Shown here: positions 36,119 to 45,088 of the stretch, piece by piece
How positions within the stretch are numbered: the first letter of the stretch is position 1
Layout: every line of letters begins with the position of its first letter
DNA from: an uncultured Kiloniellaceae bacterium
Lineage (GTDB): Bacteria > Pseudomonadota > Alphaproteobacteria > Kiloniellales > Kiloniellaceae
NCBI GenBank assembly: GCA_947493695.1
Contig: CANLSF010000010.1
Location: 1 to 48,224 of the forward strand
Length of the DNA: 48,224 bases
Direction: 5' to 3'
The notes under the pieces: model-generated
Databases searched by the model: none
Told to the model about the DNA's origin: nothing
What the model saw: the letters and a program-made list of their open reading frames with translations, nothing else
Program-made: the position numbers and the translations under genes

Positions 36119-37123
36119 TCAGGGCAGGGTCAACAGATACTGACGAATAATATTAAATATTTTCGACCTTAAACTTTCCGAATATTGCGTTTCGGTGACG
36201 TTTTTCGAAGCATACTGATTCCTCAACCAGGTCATCTGTCGCTTTGCGTAGCGCCGCGTCTCCTGCTGCGCCTTGGAAACTGCGGCTTCCAGGCTCATTT
36301 CTCCGGCAAGATATGCACTGAACTCCCGAACACCGATGGCTTTCATCACCGGCAGAGCAGGATCGAGCCTGAGTTTCAGCAAGGACTTTACCTCCTCAAT
36401 CGCACCCCCGGCGACCATAGTCTCGAAGCGCACGTCACAGCGGGCATAAACGTCTTCGCGGGGTGGAATGACGGCAAGCTTGAGCAACGATAGGTCGGGG
36501 TCCAGATCTTCGGCGCTTTCCGACTGCCGTGCCTGCCAGACGGCGAGTGACGTGCCGGTCGCTGCCAAAACTTCCCAGGCCCTCAGCAGTCTCTGCGTGT
36601 CACCTACATTCAGCCTTGCAGCCATCTCGGGATCACTTAGGCCCAGTTCACGATGGAATGCTTCTGCACCGATGTTATCAAAGTGTGCGCGGGTGTCCTG
36701 GCGCACAACGTCCGGGATTTCAGGTACAGGCGCCAACCCCTCTTCAAGGGTTCTCAGGTACAGACCGGTTCCACCAACAACAATAGGCAGTTTACCCGCC
36801 GCAAAGGCCGCCTCGATTTCTGCCAGAGCCAGTTCCCGCCAGCGCGCCGCCGAGCAAGGCTCCGCGCCCGGAAGCACGCCGTAAAGCCGGTGCGGCGCCC
36901 TTTCCAGCTCGGCGACACTGGGCCGTGCGGTGATGATATCAAGCTCGCGGTAAATCTGCATCGAGTCCGCATTGATAACGACACCGTTGAATTCCGCCGC
37001 CACATCAGCCGCCAGCCCCGACTTGCCGCTTGCCGTAGGTCCGCCGACCATAATGACGGGCCGCTTCGCCAGGGCAGCACGAACACATTCGAAATAGTCA
37101 CTTTGGTCAGGGACGTTGGTCAT
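36119..37123 (-). CDS. miaA: tRNA dimethylallyltransferase MiaA
   Basis: The 334-residue protein has the P-loop GGPTASGKSGLA near residues 27-38, ADSMQIYREL just after it, and VVGGTGLYLR. It also has the C-terminal TRRYAKRQMTWLRNQ region that contacts tRNA. It adds a dimethylallyl group to A37 of tRNAs reading UNN codons. The ATG at 37123 is used; a TTG one codon earlier is possible. It is divergent from serB and upstream of ilvI on the same strand. Confidence 0.97.
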   Translation of the reverse strand: MTNVPDQSDYFECVRAALAKRPVIMVGGPTASGKSGLAADVAAEFNGVVINADSMQIYRELDIITARPSVAELERAPHRLYGVLPGAEPCSAARWRELALAEIEAAFAAGKLPIVVGGTGLYLRTLEEGLAPVPEIPDVVRQDTRAHFDNIGAEAFHRELGLSDPEMAARLNVGDTQRLLRAWEVLAATGTSLAVWQARQSESAEDLDPDLSLLKLAVIPPREDVYARCDVRFETMVAGGAIEEVKSLLKLRLDPALPVMKAIGVREFSAYLAGEMSLEAAVSKAQQETRRYAKRQMTWLRNQYASKNVTETQYSESLRSKIFNIIRQYLLTLP

Positions 37124-37254
37124 CAACCTGCAGGCTTTCTTTTCTCGGACTGCATTGAGGTATCAAGTCTCCTGCGACAACGCAATCGCGCCGCATCACC
37201 GATTTACGCGCTTCGCGCTTGAACTCTTCGGGAAGCGGACGCTATACCGGCCCC

Positions 37255-38151
37255 ATGTCTTACATACTTACCCTGGTCGCGGGCACCAATGCGCCCCCTC
37301 TTCGCACATCAGACATCGAACCCATCAGGCAGGCCCTGAGCGCCGCCGGGGCGTCGGTCGCAGAACCTGACTGGCTTGCGCCCGCTCATGCCTGCGATCT
37401 CAGCTTCGATGGCCTCGAGATGCCGACAGCCCGGCAAGTCTTGCGCACGCTCATCACGGAACTCTCCGTTGATCACGCCTTACAGAAGCGCGAAGGGCGT
37501 CAGAAAGCGCTCCTCATTGCGGATATGGAATCCACCATCATCGCACAGGAAATGATCGATGAACTTGCGGTGATACTCGGCATCGGCCCGCAAATCGCAG
37601 AAATCACAAAACGTGCGATGGCGGGAGAGCTGGCATTCGAGGACTCCCTGCGCAGCAGAGTGGCGCTCTTAAAGGACCTTCCCGCGACACACCTGGACGA
37701 CCTCAGCAAGCTGATGACCCTGAACCCGGGTGCGCGAACACTGGTACAAACCATGCGCGCGCATGGTGCTTACACTGCGCTGGTATCGGGTGGCTTCACC
37801 TTCTTCACGGCCCAGATCCGTGAGGTCTGCGGCTTTCACGAAGATCGCGCCAACTCTTTAATCATTGAGAACGGACGGCTGACCGGTCGCGTGAACGAAC
37901 CAATCCTGGGGCGCGAAGCGAAACAGGAAGCGCTCGAGGACCTGGCCGGGCAGCGTGGCCTCGACACTGAAGCTGCCTGCGCAGTCGGTGACGGCGCAAA
38001 CGACCTTGCGATGCTGGGCGTTGCCGGCCTCGGCACCGCATATCATGGCAAAGCGGTGGTCAGAGAGGCGTCGGCCTTTCAGATCGATCATGGCGATCTG
38101 ACCGCCCTGCTCTACTTCCAGGGTTATCGCCGGGAAGAATTTGTAAACTGA
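37255..38151 (+). CDS. serB: Phosphoserine phosphatase SerB
   Basis: The ATG at 37255 gives 298 residues, starting MSYILTLVAG as in alphaproteobacterial SerB; an earlier TTG is unlikely. An N-terminal ACT-like segment precedes the HAD domain. The nucleophile is Asp90 in IADMESTII, and the later motifs are LVSGGFTFF and GDGANDLAML. Motif I reads DMEST where most SerB proteins have DMDST, so the general acid/base is a glutamate. It completes serine synthesis. A bidirectional terminator follows. Confidence 0.95.
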   Translation: MSYILTLVAGTNAPPLRTSDIEPIRQALSAAGASVAEPDWLAPAHACDLSFDGLEMPTARQVLRTLITELSVDHALQKREGRQKALLIADMESTIIAQEMIDELAVILGIGPQIAEITKRAMAGELAFEDSLRSRVALLKDLPATHLDDLSKLMTLNPGARTLVQTMRAHGAYTALVSGGFTFFTAQIREVCGFHEDRANSLIIENGRLTGRVNEPILGREAKQEALEDLAGQRGLDTEAACAVGDGANDLAMLGVAGLGTAYHGKAVVREASAFQIDHGDLTALLYFQGYRREEFVN

Positions 38152-38165
38152 CGTCACAGCACAAA

Positions 38166-38196
38166 AAAAGCCCGGCAGTCAAACCGCCGGGCTTTT
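38166..38196. terminator. Bidirectional intrinsic terminator between serB and the phasin gene
   Basis: A perfect GCCCGGC/GCCGGGC stem (38170-38176 and 38186-38192) is flanked by A residues on the left and TTTT on the right. It therefore works for serB on the plus strand and for the phasin gene on the minus strand. Confidence 0.9.
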
Positions 38197-38218
38197 CGAA
38201 AACGCGATAACCAGAAGC

Positions 38219-38761
38219 TTAGGCAGCGACAGGCTTCATCAGCTTGTCGGTCATGACATTGACGCGATCCTGGATCGGGGTCATGGCTTCGTTGGCGACC
38301 TTGACCGAAAGTTCAGTCAATTTGGCGCTCTCGGCCACTGCCGTGTCAAAGCTGCTCTTCGTGAAAGAAGTCTGCATGTCGACAGCTTCGCGGAAGGTCT
38401 TTACACCAAGCAGCTGCTTGGAGATGGCGACCTGCGCGTCCATGGAAGACTGTGCGAAGCTCATCCAGGCTTTGCTGAGGTCTTCAAAACCCTTGGCGAC
38501 GATATTGCCGCTTTCGACATAGGCGTCGATGTTGTCTTTGCCCAGGGAGGCAATTTCGTCATAGCCCTGGAACACGGCGCTGGAAGTGCGCTCGACCTGT
38601 TCCTTGGTCATGGCAACAGCCTGCTCGTAGCCTTTTGCAGCGGCTTCGGAACCAGCCTTAACAACAGATTCAACAACTTCTTTGCTCGCGGAAACCGCAG
38701 CTTCTACCGGCTTGATCGCTTCACTTGCAGTGGTCGAAGCGGTCGTCTTCTTAACAGCCAT
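38219..38761 (-). CDS. phaP: Phasin (PHA granule-associated protein)
   Basis: The 180-residue protein is Ala/Lys/Glu/Ser-rich and almost entirely helical, without signal or membrane helix. It has the phasin core (YDEIASLGKDNIDAYVESGNIVAKGFEDLSKAW, quoted here as YDEIASLGKDN and GNIVAKGFEDLSKAW). The amphipathic helices coat polyhydroxyalkanoate granules and set their size. AGGAG lies eight bases before the ATG. TGC-N3-GCA dyads in the upstream region fit repression by a PhaR-type regulator. No PHA synthase gene is in the window. Confidence 0.9.
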   Translation of the reverse strand: MAVKKTTASTTASEAIKPVEAAVSASKEVVESVVKAGSEAAAKGYEQAVAMTKEQVERTSSAVFQGYDEIASLGKDNIDAYVESGNIVAKGFEDLSKAWMSFAQSSMDAQVAISKQLLGVKTFREAVDMQTSFTKSSFDTAVAESAKLTELSVKVANEAMTPIQDRVNVMTDKLMKPVAA

Positions 38762-39191
38762 TTCTAAAACTCCTAAGATCTCGATGAAAAAAGCACGGCA
38801 CTATCCGCCGTGTACCTAACTTCAACCGCGCGAATGACACGCCCGGTCTGAATTCCCTAAAATTCGATATGTTGCAGTGCAACACAGGTGTAAGATAGTT
38901 AATGCGCTTCTGGTGTCAAGATTTATTTTGCAGTGCACCATTTGGGTGAAACACACTCATTTCGCGATGGAACCAAAGCGATAATACGTTGTGTTTGGTT
39001 ACAGTTTTTTAACCATAAATGTGAAAGATTTCGCATGTGCAGCAATATACTGCACATAAAAGATACGTAATTCTTTTTTTGGACTCGACTGATGCCTCGG
39101 ATCAGTCCAAACCTTACGCCTGTGCGGCCCCTCGTCTTTGAGAGGATTCGCATGGAGCGCGGTGGAAACCTCGGAATTTTGCGGAACAGAT
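38762..39191. promoter_or_regulatory. Shared phasin/Anbu control region with three TGC-GCA dyads
   Basis: The 430-bp gap between the divergent phasin and Anbu genes has no gene. It carries GTTGC-agt-GCAAC at 38871-38883, TGC-agt-GCA at 38929-38937 and the long dyad ATGTGCAG-caatata-CTGCACAT at 39035-39057. PhaR-type repressors of phasin genes bind TGC-rich dyads of the first kind. A further stem, GACTGAT-gcctcgg-ATCAGTC at 39087-39107, lies in the likely Anbu leader. Confidence 0.65.
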
Positions 39192-39995
39192 ATGACCTAC
39201 TGCCTGGCCATCAAAGTGCAAGAAGGCCTGCTGCTACTTGCGGACAATCGAATCACCAGCGGCAATCAGGTAACGAACGCCCGCAAAGTGTCGCTGCACG
39301 GACCGGCGCAAGACACCGCCCTCGGTGATTCCGGCACTACACTCCCGCGCGATCAGGTCTTCAGCGTGATGACATCCGGCCTCAGATCTCTGCGGGATAA
39401 AACGCTGTCCTATCTCGATCGCGACCTCAAGTCCCCTGACGCCCCGAAACTTCGCAGTATGCTCGATGCCGTTGCCGTCTATTCCAAGTGCCTGCGTCAG
39501 GTCGCGGACGAAGACCGCATCGCAATTTCGGAATCGGAACTGAGCTTCAACCTGCACGCCATTGTCGCAGGCCAGCTAGGTGACGACAAAGAGCCGACGG
39601 CTTATCTGGTGTATCCCGAGGGGAACTGGATCGAGATCGGAAAGCGTACACCCTACATTTCGATCGGCTCTACAGCCTACGGCAAACCCATTCTCGACCG
39701 GGCCTTGAGCTTTGAGACATCAATGATGACCGCGCTCAAGCTTGCGTATCTGTCGTTTGATTCAACCCGTCTTTCAGCAGCAGACGTCGGTTTCCCCATC
39801 GATGTTCTGACCCTTGCTGGCGATGAACCTCAGTGGCGTCAGGCCCACTATGATTATGACGACCTGCGCGACCAGCGTGTCTGGTGGAACGAACACCTGA
39901 CACAGCTGGCCAAGGAAATGCCCGACGGACCCTGGGCTGACCGGCTGGTCCCGGAAAGCGACCCTTTGCGCCTGAAGCTCGTTTCGGACGACTGA
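39192..39995 (+). CDS. Anbu (ancestral beta-subunit) proteasome-type peptidase
   Basis: The ATG at 39192 is chosen because it places threonine second (MTYCLAIK), as the Ntn-hydrolase nucleophile requires, and GGA lies six bases upstream. The product has 267 residues. Counting the threonine as 1, Asp17, Arg19 and Lys31 are present, matching the Thr/Asp/Lys catalytic set of beta subunits. Anbu forms open ring-like or helical assemblies; its substrate is unknown. Anbu genes usually sit with ATP-grasp, alpha-E and transglutaminase-like genes, none of which is nearby. It diverges from the phasin gene. Confidence 0.88.
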   Translation: MTYCLAIKVQEGLLLLADNRITSGNQVTNARKVSLHGPAQDTALGDSGTTLPRDQVFSVMTSGLRSLRDKTLSYLDRDLKSPDAPKLRSMLDAVAVYSKCLRQVADEDRIAISESELSFNLHAIVAGQLGDDKEPTAYLVYPEGNWIEIGKRTPYISIGSTAYGKPILDRALSFETSMMTALKLAYLSFDSTRLSAADVGFPIDVLTLAGDEPQWRQAHYDYDDLRDQRVWWNEHLTQLAKEMPDGPWADRLVPESDPLRLKLVSDD

Positions 39996-40026
39996 TTGCC
40001 ACCGTCGCCGGGCACGCGCCTCGCCC

Positions 40027-40767
40027 TCAAATCTTACCCGCAGCGCCCTTTATGCCGTTGTCCCCGACTTCAATGTTGAAGGTCGTGTTGTAGTCCCGGC
40101 GATCAGGGTGTGAGTCGTTCGCCTGGATCCGGTCCGCTGCGGGGATGTACCGCGGCGGATTAAATTTAACACCGGTCTTGTCCATCGCCAACAGCAGCTT
40201 CGGAAAGGCCAGATCCTCGAAGCGGTCCGACGGGTAACGCCAGGCATTGAAGACGAACACACCGTCATGACAGATGTTTGCCACCCAATAGAACTCCCCG
40301 GAAAAGAGGCGCAATCCTTCAGAACTCGCCCTGCCTGCCCCGCTAGCTTCCAGCGCGTTCTCGAACTGAATACGCTCATCAGGCGTCAGAGTGCTCTGCG
40401 ATTTGGTCCAGGCGTTTTTCTTGAGAGGATTGGTCACGGAGATTTTTGTTACGTCGATGCCGATGCCTTCCTGAACACGTGAAGTCAGACGCGCACCGCC
40501 TGCCCGATCATCAACAAGCTCGTAGCTTCGGATCTGTTCGTCGTAACGGCCGTTGTAGACCAGCCGATACTCAAATCCGCTGCCCGGCTGGCAGCGTTCG
40601 CGGATATCGTCGCCATTCAGATAACTGAACCAAGTCACTTTCTGAGTAAAGGGTTGGTCAATCTGCCCGCTGTAGGTGCAAGCCGACAAAGCGCCCAGAA
40701 GAACCACGGCGGCAACGCCAAGAGAGCTGGAAACAACCCCGCGTGGCAGCATATTCTTGCATCTCAT
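40027..40767 (-). CDS. Putative lipoprotein of unknown function
   Basis: The 246-residue protein has a lipoprotein signal with lipobox LSAC at Cys30 (VVLLGALSACTYSG). The mature part is mostly beta/mixed, with no recognised domain; a DDIRERC...FEYRLVYNGRYDEQIRSYEL segment (quoted in part) seems the best conserved-looking core. AAGG lies eight bases before the ATG. It is convergent with the Anbu gene and divergent from the carboxypeptidase gene. An envelope location is well supported; function is not. Confidence 0.75.
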   Translation of the reverse strand: MRCKNMLPRGVVSSSLGVAAVVLLGALSACTYSGQIDQPFTQKVTWFSYLNGDDIRERCQPGSGFEYRLVYNGRYDEQIRSYELVDDRAGGARLTSRVQEGIGIDVTKISVTNPLKKNAWTKSQSTLTPDERIQFENALEASGAGRASSEGLRLFSGEFYWVANICHDGVFVFNAWRYPSDRFEDLAFPKLLLAMDKTGVKFNPPRYIPAADRIQANDSHPDRRDYNTTFNIEVGDNGIKGAAGKI

Positions 40768-40965
40768 GACTCGTGCCTTTTCAAAGTTTGATCAATGAAA
40801 ATATGAGGTTAATTTTAACCACATTTCAAGGAGGGCAGCATTATCCTTGTAGACAGAGACTCATCGATTCCCTAAAGTTCAATTAGAATCATGGGTGTAC
40901 GCTACAATCTTAGAGGCTCACCTTTGCGTTTACGCAGAACAGCCAGTAATTTCAGACTCTTGGGG

Positions 40966-42216
40966 ATGGACGTGCGGCGACTTTTCGGTCTTATGGTTAT
41001 CGCGGCAACATTGATTGCAGCGCCAGTTATCGCTGAGGCACGCTATGCCTCGATCGTGATTGATGCCGAAACGGGGCAGGTTCTCCACGGTGCAAATCAG
41101 GATACGCGCAACTATCCCGCGTCTCTGACCAAGATGATGACCCTCTACATGGCATTTGAGGCGCTGGAGAACGGCAGCCTTAAGCTTGATCAGAAACTCA
41201 AGGTTTCCAGACGTGCCGCGGGCATGCCGCCATCGAAGCTGGGGCTGAAGGCCGGGCGCACAATCAAGGCCAAAGACGTAATCCTCGCGCTGGTCACCAA
41301 ATCCGCCAATGATGCCGCCGTGGTTATGGCAGAAGCACTCGGCGGTAAGGAGACCACCTTTGCCCGTATGATGACCAAGAAGGCACATGCCCTGGGGATG
41401 AAACGGACCCAGTTCCGCAATGCATCCGGCCTGCCCAACCGCGGACAGCTCAGCACGGCGCGGGATATGTCCAAGCTGGCGCAGGCGTTGCTCAACGACT
41501 TTCCGTCCTACTACAAGTATTTTTCGACCAAGTCCTTTACCTATGCCGGTCGGACCTATCGGAACCACAACAAGTTGCTCAAGAACTACGAAGGCACCGA
41601 CGGCATCAAGACCGGGTACATCCGTGCCTCCGGTTTCAATCTGGTCGCTTCGGTCAAACGCAATAACCGCAGGCTGATCGCCGTGGTTTTTGGTGGACGC
41701 ACGTCTCGCTCTCGCGACAAACACATGCGGAAGCTCCTCGATCGCGGCTTCACAAAGCTGGCCGATCTGCGCATCGCGAGCACGCCTCCTGTACCGCGCC
41801 GCAAGCCCACCGCAACCCAGCTGGCACTCGCCGCTTCCGGTACTCCACGGGCCGGTGCAGCAGACCCGAACAGCGGTCTGCCTATCGTCACAGCAGCTGC
41901 ACCTCTTGCCCTGACCGCAAGCAATGCCGCCAAGGCGCCAGGTTCCGCGACAGCATTTAATCCTGGAAACTGGGGCGTTCAGGTTGGGGCGTTCAGCAAG
42001 CCCGCACCGGCCAAGCAGGCTGCCGCGCTTGCCGCACACAGTGTGCCTCAAATTCTGAGCGCAAAGCCGATTTCCGTCCTGTCAGTGGATGGCCTGCAAG
42101 GCACCCTCTTCCGGGCACGGGTTGGCGAATTGAACGAAGCCGGCGCGCGCGAAGCCTGCCGTCAACTGACCCATATGTCGTTCAACTGCGTGGTAGTTCC
42201 GCCCGGAGCAAGCTAA
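40966..42216 (+). CDS. dacF: D-alanyl-D-alanine carboxypeptidase with C-terminal SPOR domain
   Basis: From the ATG at 40966 the protein has 416 residues and starts with a signal peptide (residues 1-25, ending IAEA). An ATG at 40891 would add 25 basic residues; neither has a strong ribosome site. The S11 peptidase domain shows Ser53 in PASLTK, then SAND and the KTG motif in GIKTGYIRASG. A Pro/Ala linker leads to a SPOR-like domain (WGVQVGAFSKPAPAKQAA), which in other proteins binds denuded septal glycan. It trims pentapeptides, perhaps at the division site. Confidence 0.92.
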   Translation: MDVRRLFGLMVIAATLIAAPVIAEARYASIVIDAETGQVLHGANQDTRNYPASLTKMMTLYMAFEALENGSLKLDQKLKVSRRAAGMPPSKLGLKAGRTIKAKDVILALVTKSANDAAVVMAEALGGKETTFARMMTKKAHALGMKRTQFRNASGLPNRGQLSTARDMSKLAQALLNDFPSYYKYFSTKSFTYAGRTYRNHNKLLKNYEGTDGIKTGYIRASGFNLVASVKRNNRRLIAVVFGGRTSRSRDKHMRKLLDRGFTKLADLRIASTPPVPRRKPTATQLALAASGTPRAGAADPNSGLPIVTAAAPLALTASNAAKAPGSATAFNPGNWGVQVGAFSKPAPAKQAAALAAHSVPQILSAKPISVLSVDGLQGTLFRARVGELNEAGAREACRQLTHMSFNCVVVPPGAS

Positions 42217-42242
42217 CACTCTGCAACAAAAGACATTTGAAC

Positions 42243-42287
42243 GAAGAAGCCCCCTGACCAGTCTTACGATGGTCAGGGGGCTTCTTC
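42243..42287. terminator. Long hairpin terminator between convergent genes
   Basis: Two perfectly complementary 18-base arms (42243-42260 and 42270-42287) close a 9-base loop. The arms are GAAGAAG-rich at the base and CCCCC/GGGGG in the stem. It lies between the stops of dacF and the phosphomannomutase gene and probably terminates both, although the flanking T-run is short. Confidence 0.8.
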
Positions 42288-42330
42288 TGTTTCAGACTTT
42301 GGCTTCGCTGGCGACCGGCGCTCGTCCGGC

Positions 42331-43713
42331 TTAAAAGTCGGGAATTTCCAAACCGCTTGCAGATATTTGCTCCGCAAGCGCCGCCTTAAGACGGGACAAG
42401 CCAGCTTCATCCGCAGCCTCGCAACGCGCAACCAGTACATCTTGCGTATTGGACGCCCGCAGCAGCCACCATCCGTCTTCTGTACGGACGCGCACACCGT
42501 CGATATCGTTCACGTCGGCACCGTTGGCGGCCAGGCGACTCTTTACATCTGTGATCACCGGCAGCTTCCGGTCTTCGGAACAGGGGAAGCGAATTTCCGG
42601 CGTGTTGACCACCTGCGGCAGTGAATCCCGGTATTCCGCGAGAGTTTCCGGCGAACGGCTCACAATGTTGAGCAGGCGAACTGCGGCATAGAGCGCATCG
42701 TCAAAGCCATAGAAGCGGTCGGCAAAGAACAGATGCGCGGACATCTCACCGGCAAAGGGAGCATTGGTCTCGATCATCTTGGTCTTGATCAGCGAGTGTC
42801 CGGTCTTCCACATCACCGGTTTGCCACCCGCACGAGCGATTTCGTCGAACAGCACCTGGCTGGCTTTGACGTCAGCGATAATCGTGCTGCCGGGGCGTTC
42901 CTTCAGAACATCACGCGCCAACAGAAGCATAATCTGATCGCCCCAGAGTATCCTGCCCAGCCCATCAATCAGGCCGATACGATCGCCGTCGCCATCAAAC
43001 GCGATTCCCAGATCGCAGTTCCCTTCGGCAACCGCCGCCTGAAGCTGCACCAGATTTTCCGGTACGGTCGGGTCCGGGTGGTGTGCAGGAAACGTGCCGT
43101 CGATGACCTCGTTCAGCAGCTTATGCTGACCCGGGATCTTTTTGCACAGCGCGACCATGGCATCGCCTGCGGCGCCGTTACCGGCATCCCATGCGATCGA
43201 CAGCGCTTTATCGCCCATGTCCAGGTCCTGCAGCAGGCGCTGAATGTAGGCATCAAAAATAGGATGCTCTTCGGTCTGTCCACTGCCGCTCTCAAAATCA
43301 CCGGCTGCGGCAAGACGGCTCATCGCCTGGATTTCTTCGCCGAAGAACGACTTCTTACCAAGCATGATCTTGAAGCCGTTGTAATTCGACGGATTGTGCG
43401 AGCCGGTGATCATGATGCCACCGTCCGCATCCAGCTCGTAAGTGGCAAAATACAGCATCGGTGTAGGCCCGCGGCCGACACGGATAGCCGTCATACCACT
43501 GGCACAGAGACCTTCAACAAGAGCGGCTTCCAGATCAGGTGACGACAGACGACCATCGTAGCCAACGCAAACCCGGCTGCCGCCCTTACGCGCCACGATG
43601 GTTCCAAAAGCCCTCCCAATGGCGCGCGCATCATCGGTGGAAAGCGTCTCACCCACGATACCTCGGATGTCGTACTCCCGCAGGATCGTCCGGTCGAAGT
43701 TATAGCTGGTCAT
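42331..43713 (-). CDS. manB: Phosphomannomutase/phosphoglucomutase
   Basis: The 460-residue alpha-D-phosphohexomutase has the phosphoserine loop TGSHNP at residues 103-108 (Ser105) and the metal loop DGDGDR at 240-245. The C-terminal domain carries the phosphate-binding [10 protein letters not shown] segment. It interconverts hexose 1- and 6-phosphates for nucleotide-sugar synthesis. It follows ugd by three bases and lies in one operon-like run with galU and ugd. Whether glucose or mannose phosphate is preferred cannot be told; AlgC-like enzymes use both. Confidence 0.95.
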   Translation of the reverse strand: MTSYNFDRTILREYDIRGIVGETLSTDDARAIGRAFGTIVARKGGSRVCVGYDGRLSSPDLEAALVEGLCASGMTAIRVGRGPTPMLYFATYELDADGGIMITGSHNPSNYNGFKIMLGKKSFFGEEIQAMSRLAAAGDFESGSGQTEEHPIFDAYIQRLLQDLDMGDKALSIAWDAGNGAAGDAMVALCKKIPGQHKLLNEVIDGTFPAHHPDPTVPENLVQLQAAVAEGNCDLGIAFDGDGDRIGLIDGLGRILWGDQIMLLLARDVLKERPGSTIIADVKASQVLFDEIARAGGKPVMWKTGHSLIKTKMIETNAPFAGEMSAHLFFADRFYGFDDALYAAVRLLNIVSRSPETLAEYRDSLPQVVNTPEIRFPCSEDRKLPVITDVKSRLAANGADVNDIDGVRVRTEDGWWLLRASNTQDVLVARCEAADEAGLSRLKAALAEQISASGLEIPDF

Positions 43714-43716
43714 GGC

Positions 43717-45045
43717 TTACTCTCCGGCTGCCGAAAGACCACCCGGACGGCCAACGGACTCGTAATCGAAGCCGGCGTTCGCCATTTCGCTTGGATTGTA
43801 GATGTTGCGCAGATCGACCATTGAAGGCGACTTCATCAGCGACTTAACCCGCCCGAGGTCGAGCCCGCGGAATTCGTTCCATTCAGTGATGATGACCAGA
43901 ACATCGGCATCCGGCATGGTGTCATAGGCGTTCTCGCACCATGTCACGTCCGAGATGACTTTTTTAGCTTCCTCGATACCTTCCGGGTCATAGACACTGA
44001 CCGTGGCGCCTGCAGCGCGCAAGGCCGGCACGATATCGATACTGGGCGCATCGCGCATATCATCGGTGTTGGGCTTGAAGGTCAGCCCCAACACGGCAAC
44101 CTTTTTGCCGTCAAGCGACCCGCCACAATGCGCGATCACCTTGTCGGCCATACCCTTTTTACGCTTGTCGTTAATATCGACAACCGTTTCCACGATCCGG
44201 ACGGGAGAGCCTTTTTCACGCGCAGTGTGCGCGAGCGCCGTCGTATCTTTGGGGAAACAAGATCCGCCGTAACCTGGCCCCGGATGCAGGAATTTGCGTC
44301 CGATCCGGCCATCCAGGCCGATGCCCTTGGCAACGTCATGCACGTCGGCACCAACTTTCTCGCAGAGATCTGCGATCTCGTTGATGAAGGTGATTTTGAC
44401 GGCCAGGAAGGCATTGGCAGAGTACTTGATCAGCTCGGAGGTTTCGAGCTCGGTAAAGATAATCGGCGTCTCAATCAGGTAAAGCGGGCGGTAGAGCTCA
44501 CGCAGGACTTCCTGAGCCCTTTCCTCCAGGGTCCCAATGACCACGCGGTCAGGCCGCATGAAGTCGTTAATCGCCGCGCCTTCCCGCAGAAACTCGGGAT
44601 TTGAGGCTACATCAAAATCGGCGTCCGGGCGTGTTTCGCGGATAATCTGCGCGACTTCCCGCCCCGTGCCGACCGGTACGGTGGATTTGGTCACAACGAC
44701 CGTGTAGCCGTCCATAACCTCAGCCACTTCCTTGGCGGCCTGACGCACGAAGCTCAGATCGGCCTGGCCGTCACCGGCGCGCGAGGGAGTGCCAACAGCG
44801 ATGAAGACAGCATCGGCGCCCTGGACCGCGGCTGCGAGGTCAGTCGTGAAGGACAGGCGTCCTGCCGCCACATTGTTCGCAACCAGTTTATCCAGGCCGG
44901 GCTCGAAGATCGGAATCTCGCCGGCCAGCAGCCGTTCAATTTTACTCGAGTCCTTGTCGACGCACACGACATCGGTGCCGAATTCAGAAAAACAGGCTCC
45001 GGAAACCAGGCCAACATAGCCGGTGCCGATCATTGCAATACGCAT
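43717..45045 (-). CDS. ugd: UDP-glucose 6-dehydrogenase
   Basis: The 442-residue protein has an N-terminal NAD motif MIGTGYVGLVSGACFSEFG and a catalytic cysteine, Cys263, in GPGYGGSCFPKDT. The second Rossmann half has AVLGLTFKPNTDDMRDAPS. It oxidises UDP-glucose to UDP-glucuronate for capsule, exopolysaccharide or LPS sugars. It lies between galU (43 bp upstream), which makes its substrate, and the hexomutase (three bases downstream). Confidence 0.97.
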   Translation of the reverse strand: MRIAMIGTGYVGLVSGACFSEFGTDVVCVDKDSSKIERLLAGEIPIFEPGLDKLVANNVAAGRLSFTTDLAAAVQGADAVFIAVGTPSRAGDGQADLSFVRQAAKEVAEVMDGYTVVVTKSTVPVGTGREVAQIIRETRPDADFDVASNPEFLREGAAINDFMRPDRVVIGTLEERAQEVLRELYRPLYLIETPIIFTELETSELIKYSANAFLAVKITFINEIADLCEKVGADVHDVAKGIGLDGRIGRKFLHPGPGYGGSCFPKDTTALAHTAREKGSPVRIVETVVDINDKRKKGMADKVIAHCGGSLDGKKVAVLGLTFKPNTDDMRDAPSIDIVPALRAAGATVSVYDPEGIEEAKKVISDVTWCENAYDTMPDADVLVIITEWNEFRGLDLGRVKSLMKSPSMVDLRNIYNPSEMANAGFDYESVGRPGGLSAAGE

Positions 45046-45088
45046 ACAGGATTATCTCCGCTAAAAACGGTTAGTTGAATTAAATTAC

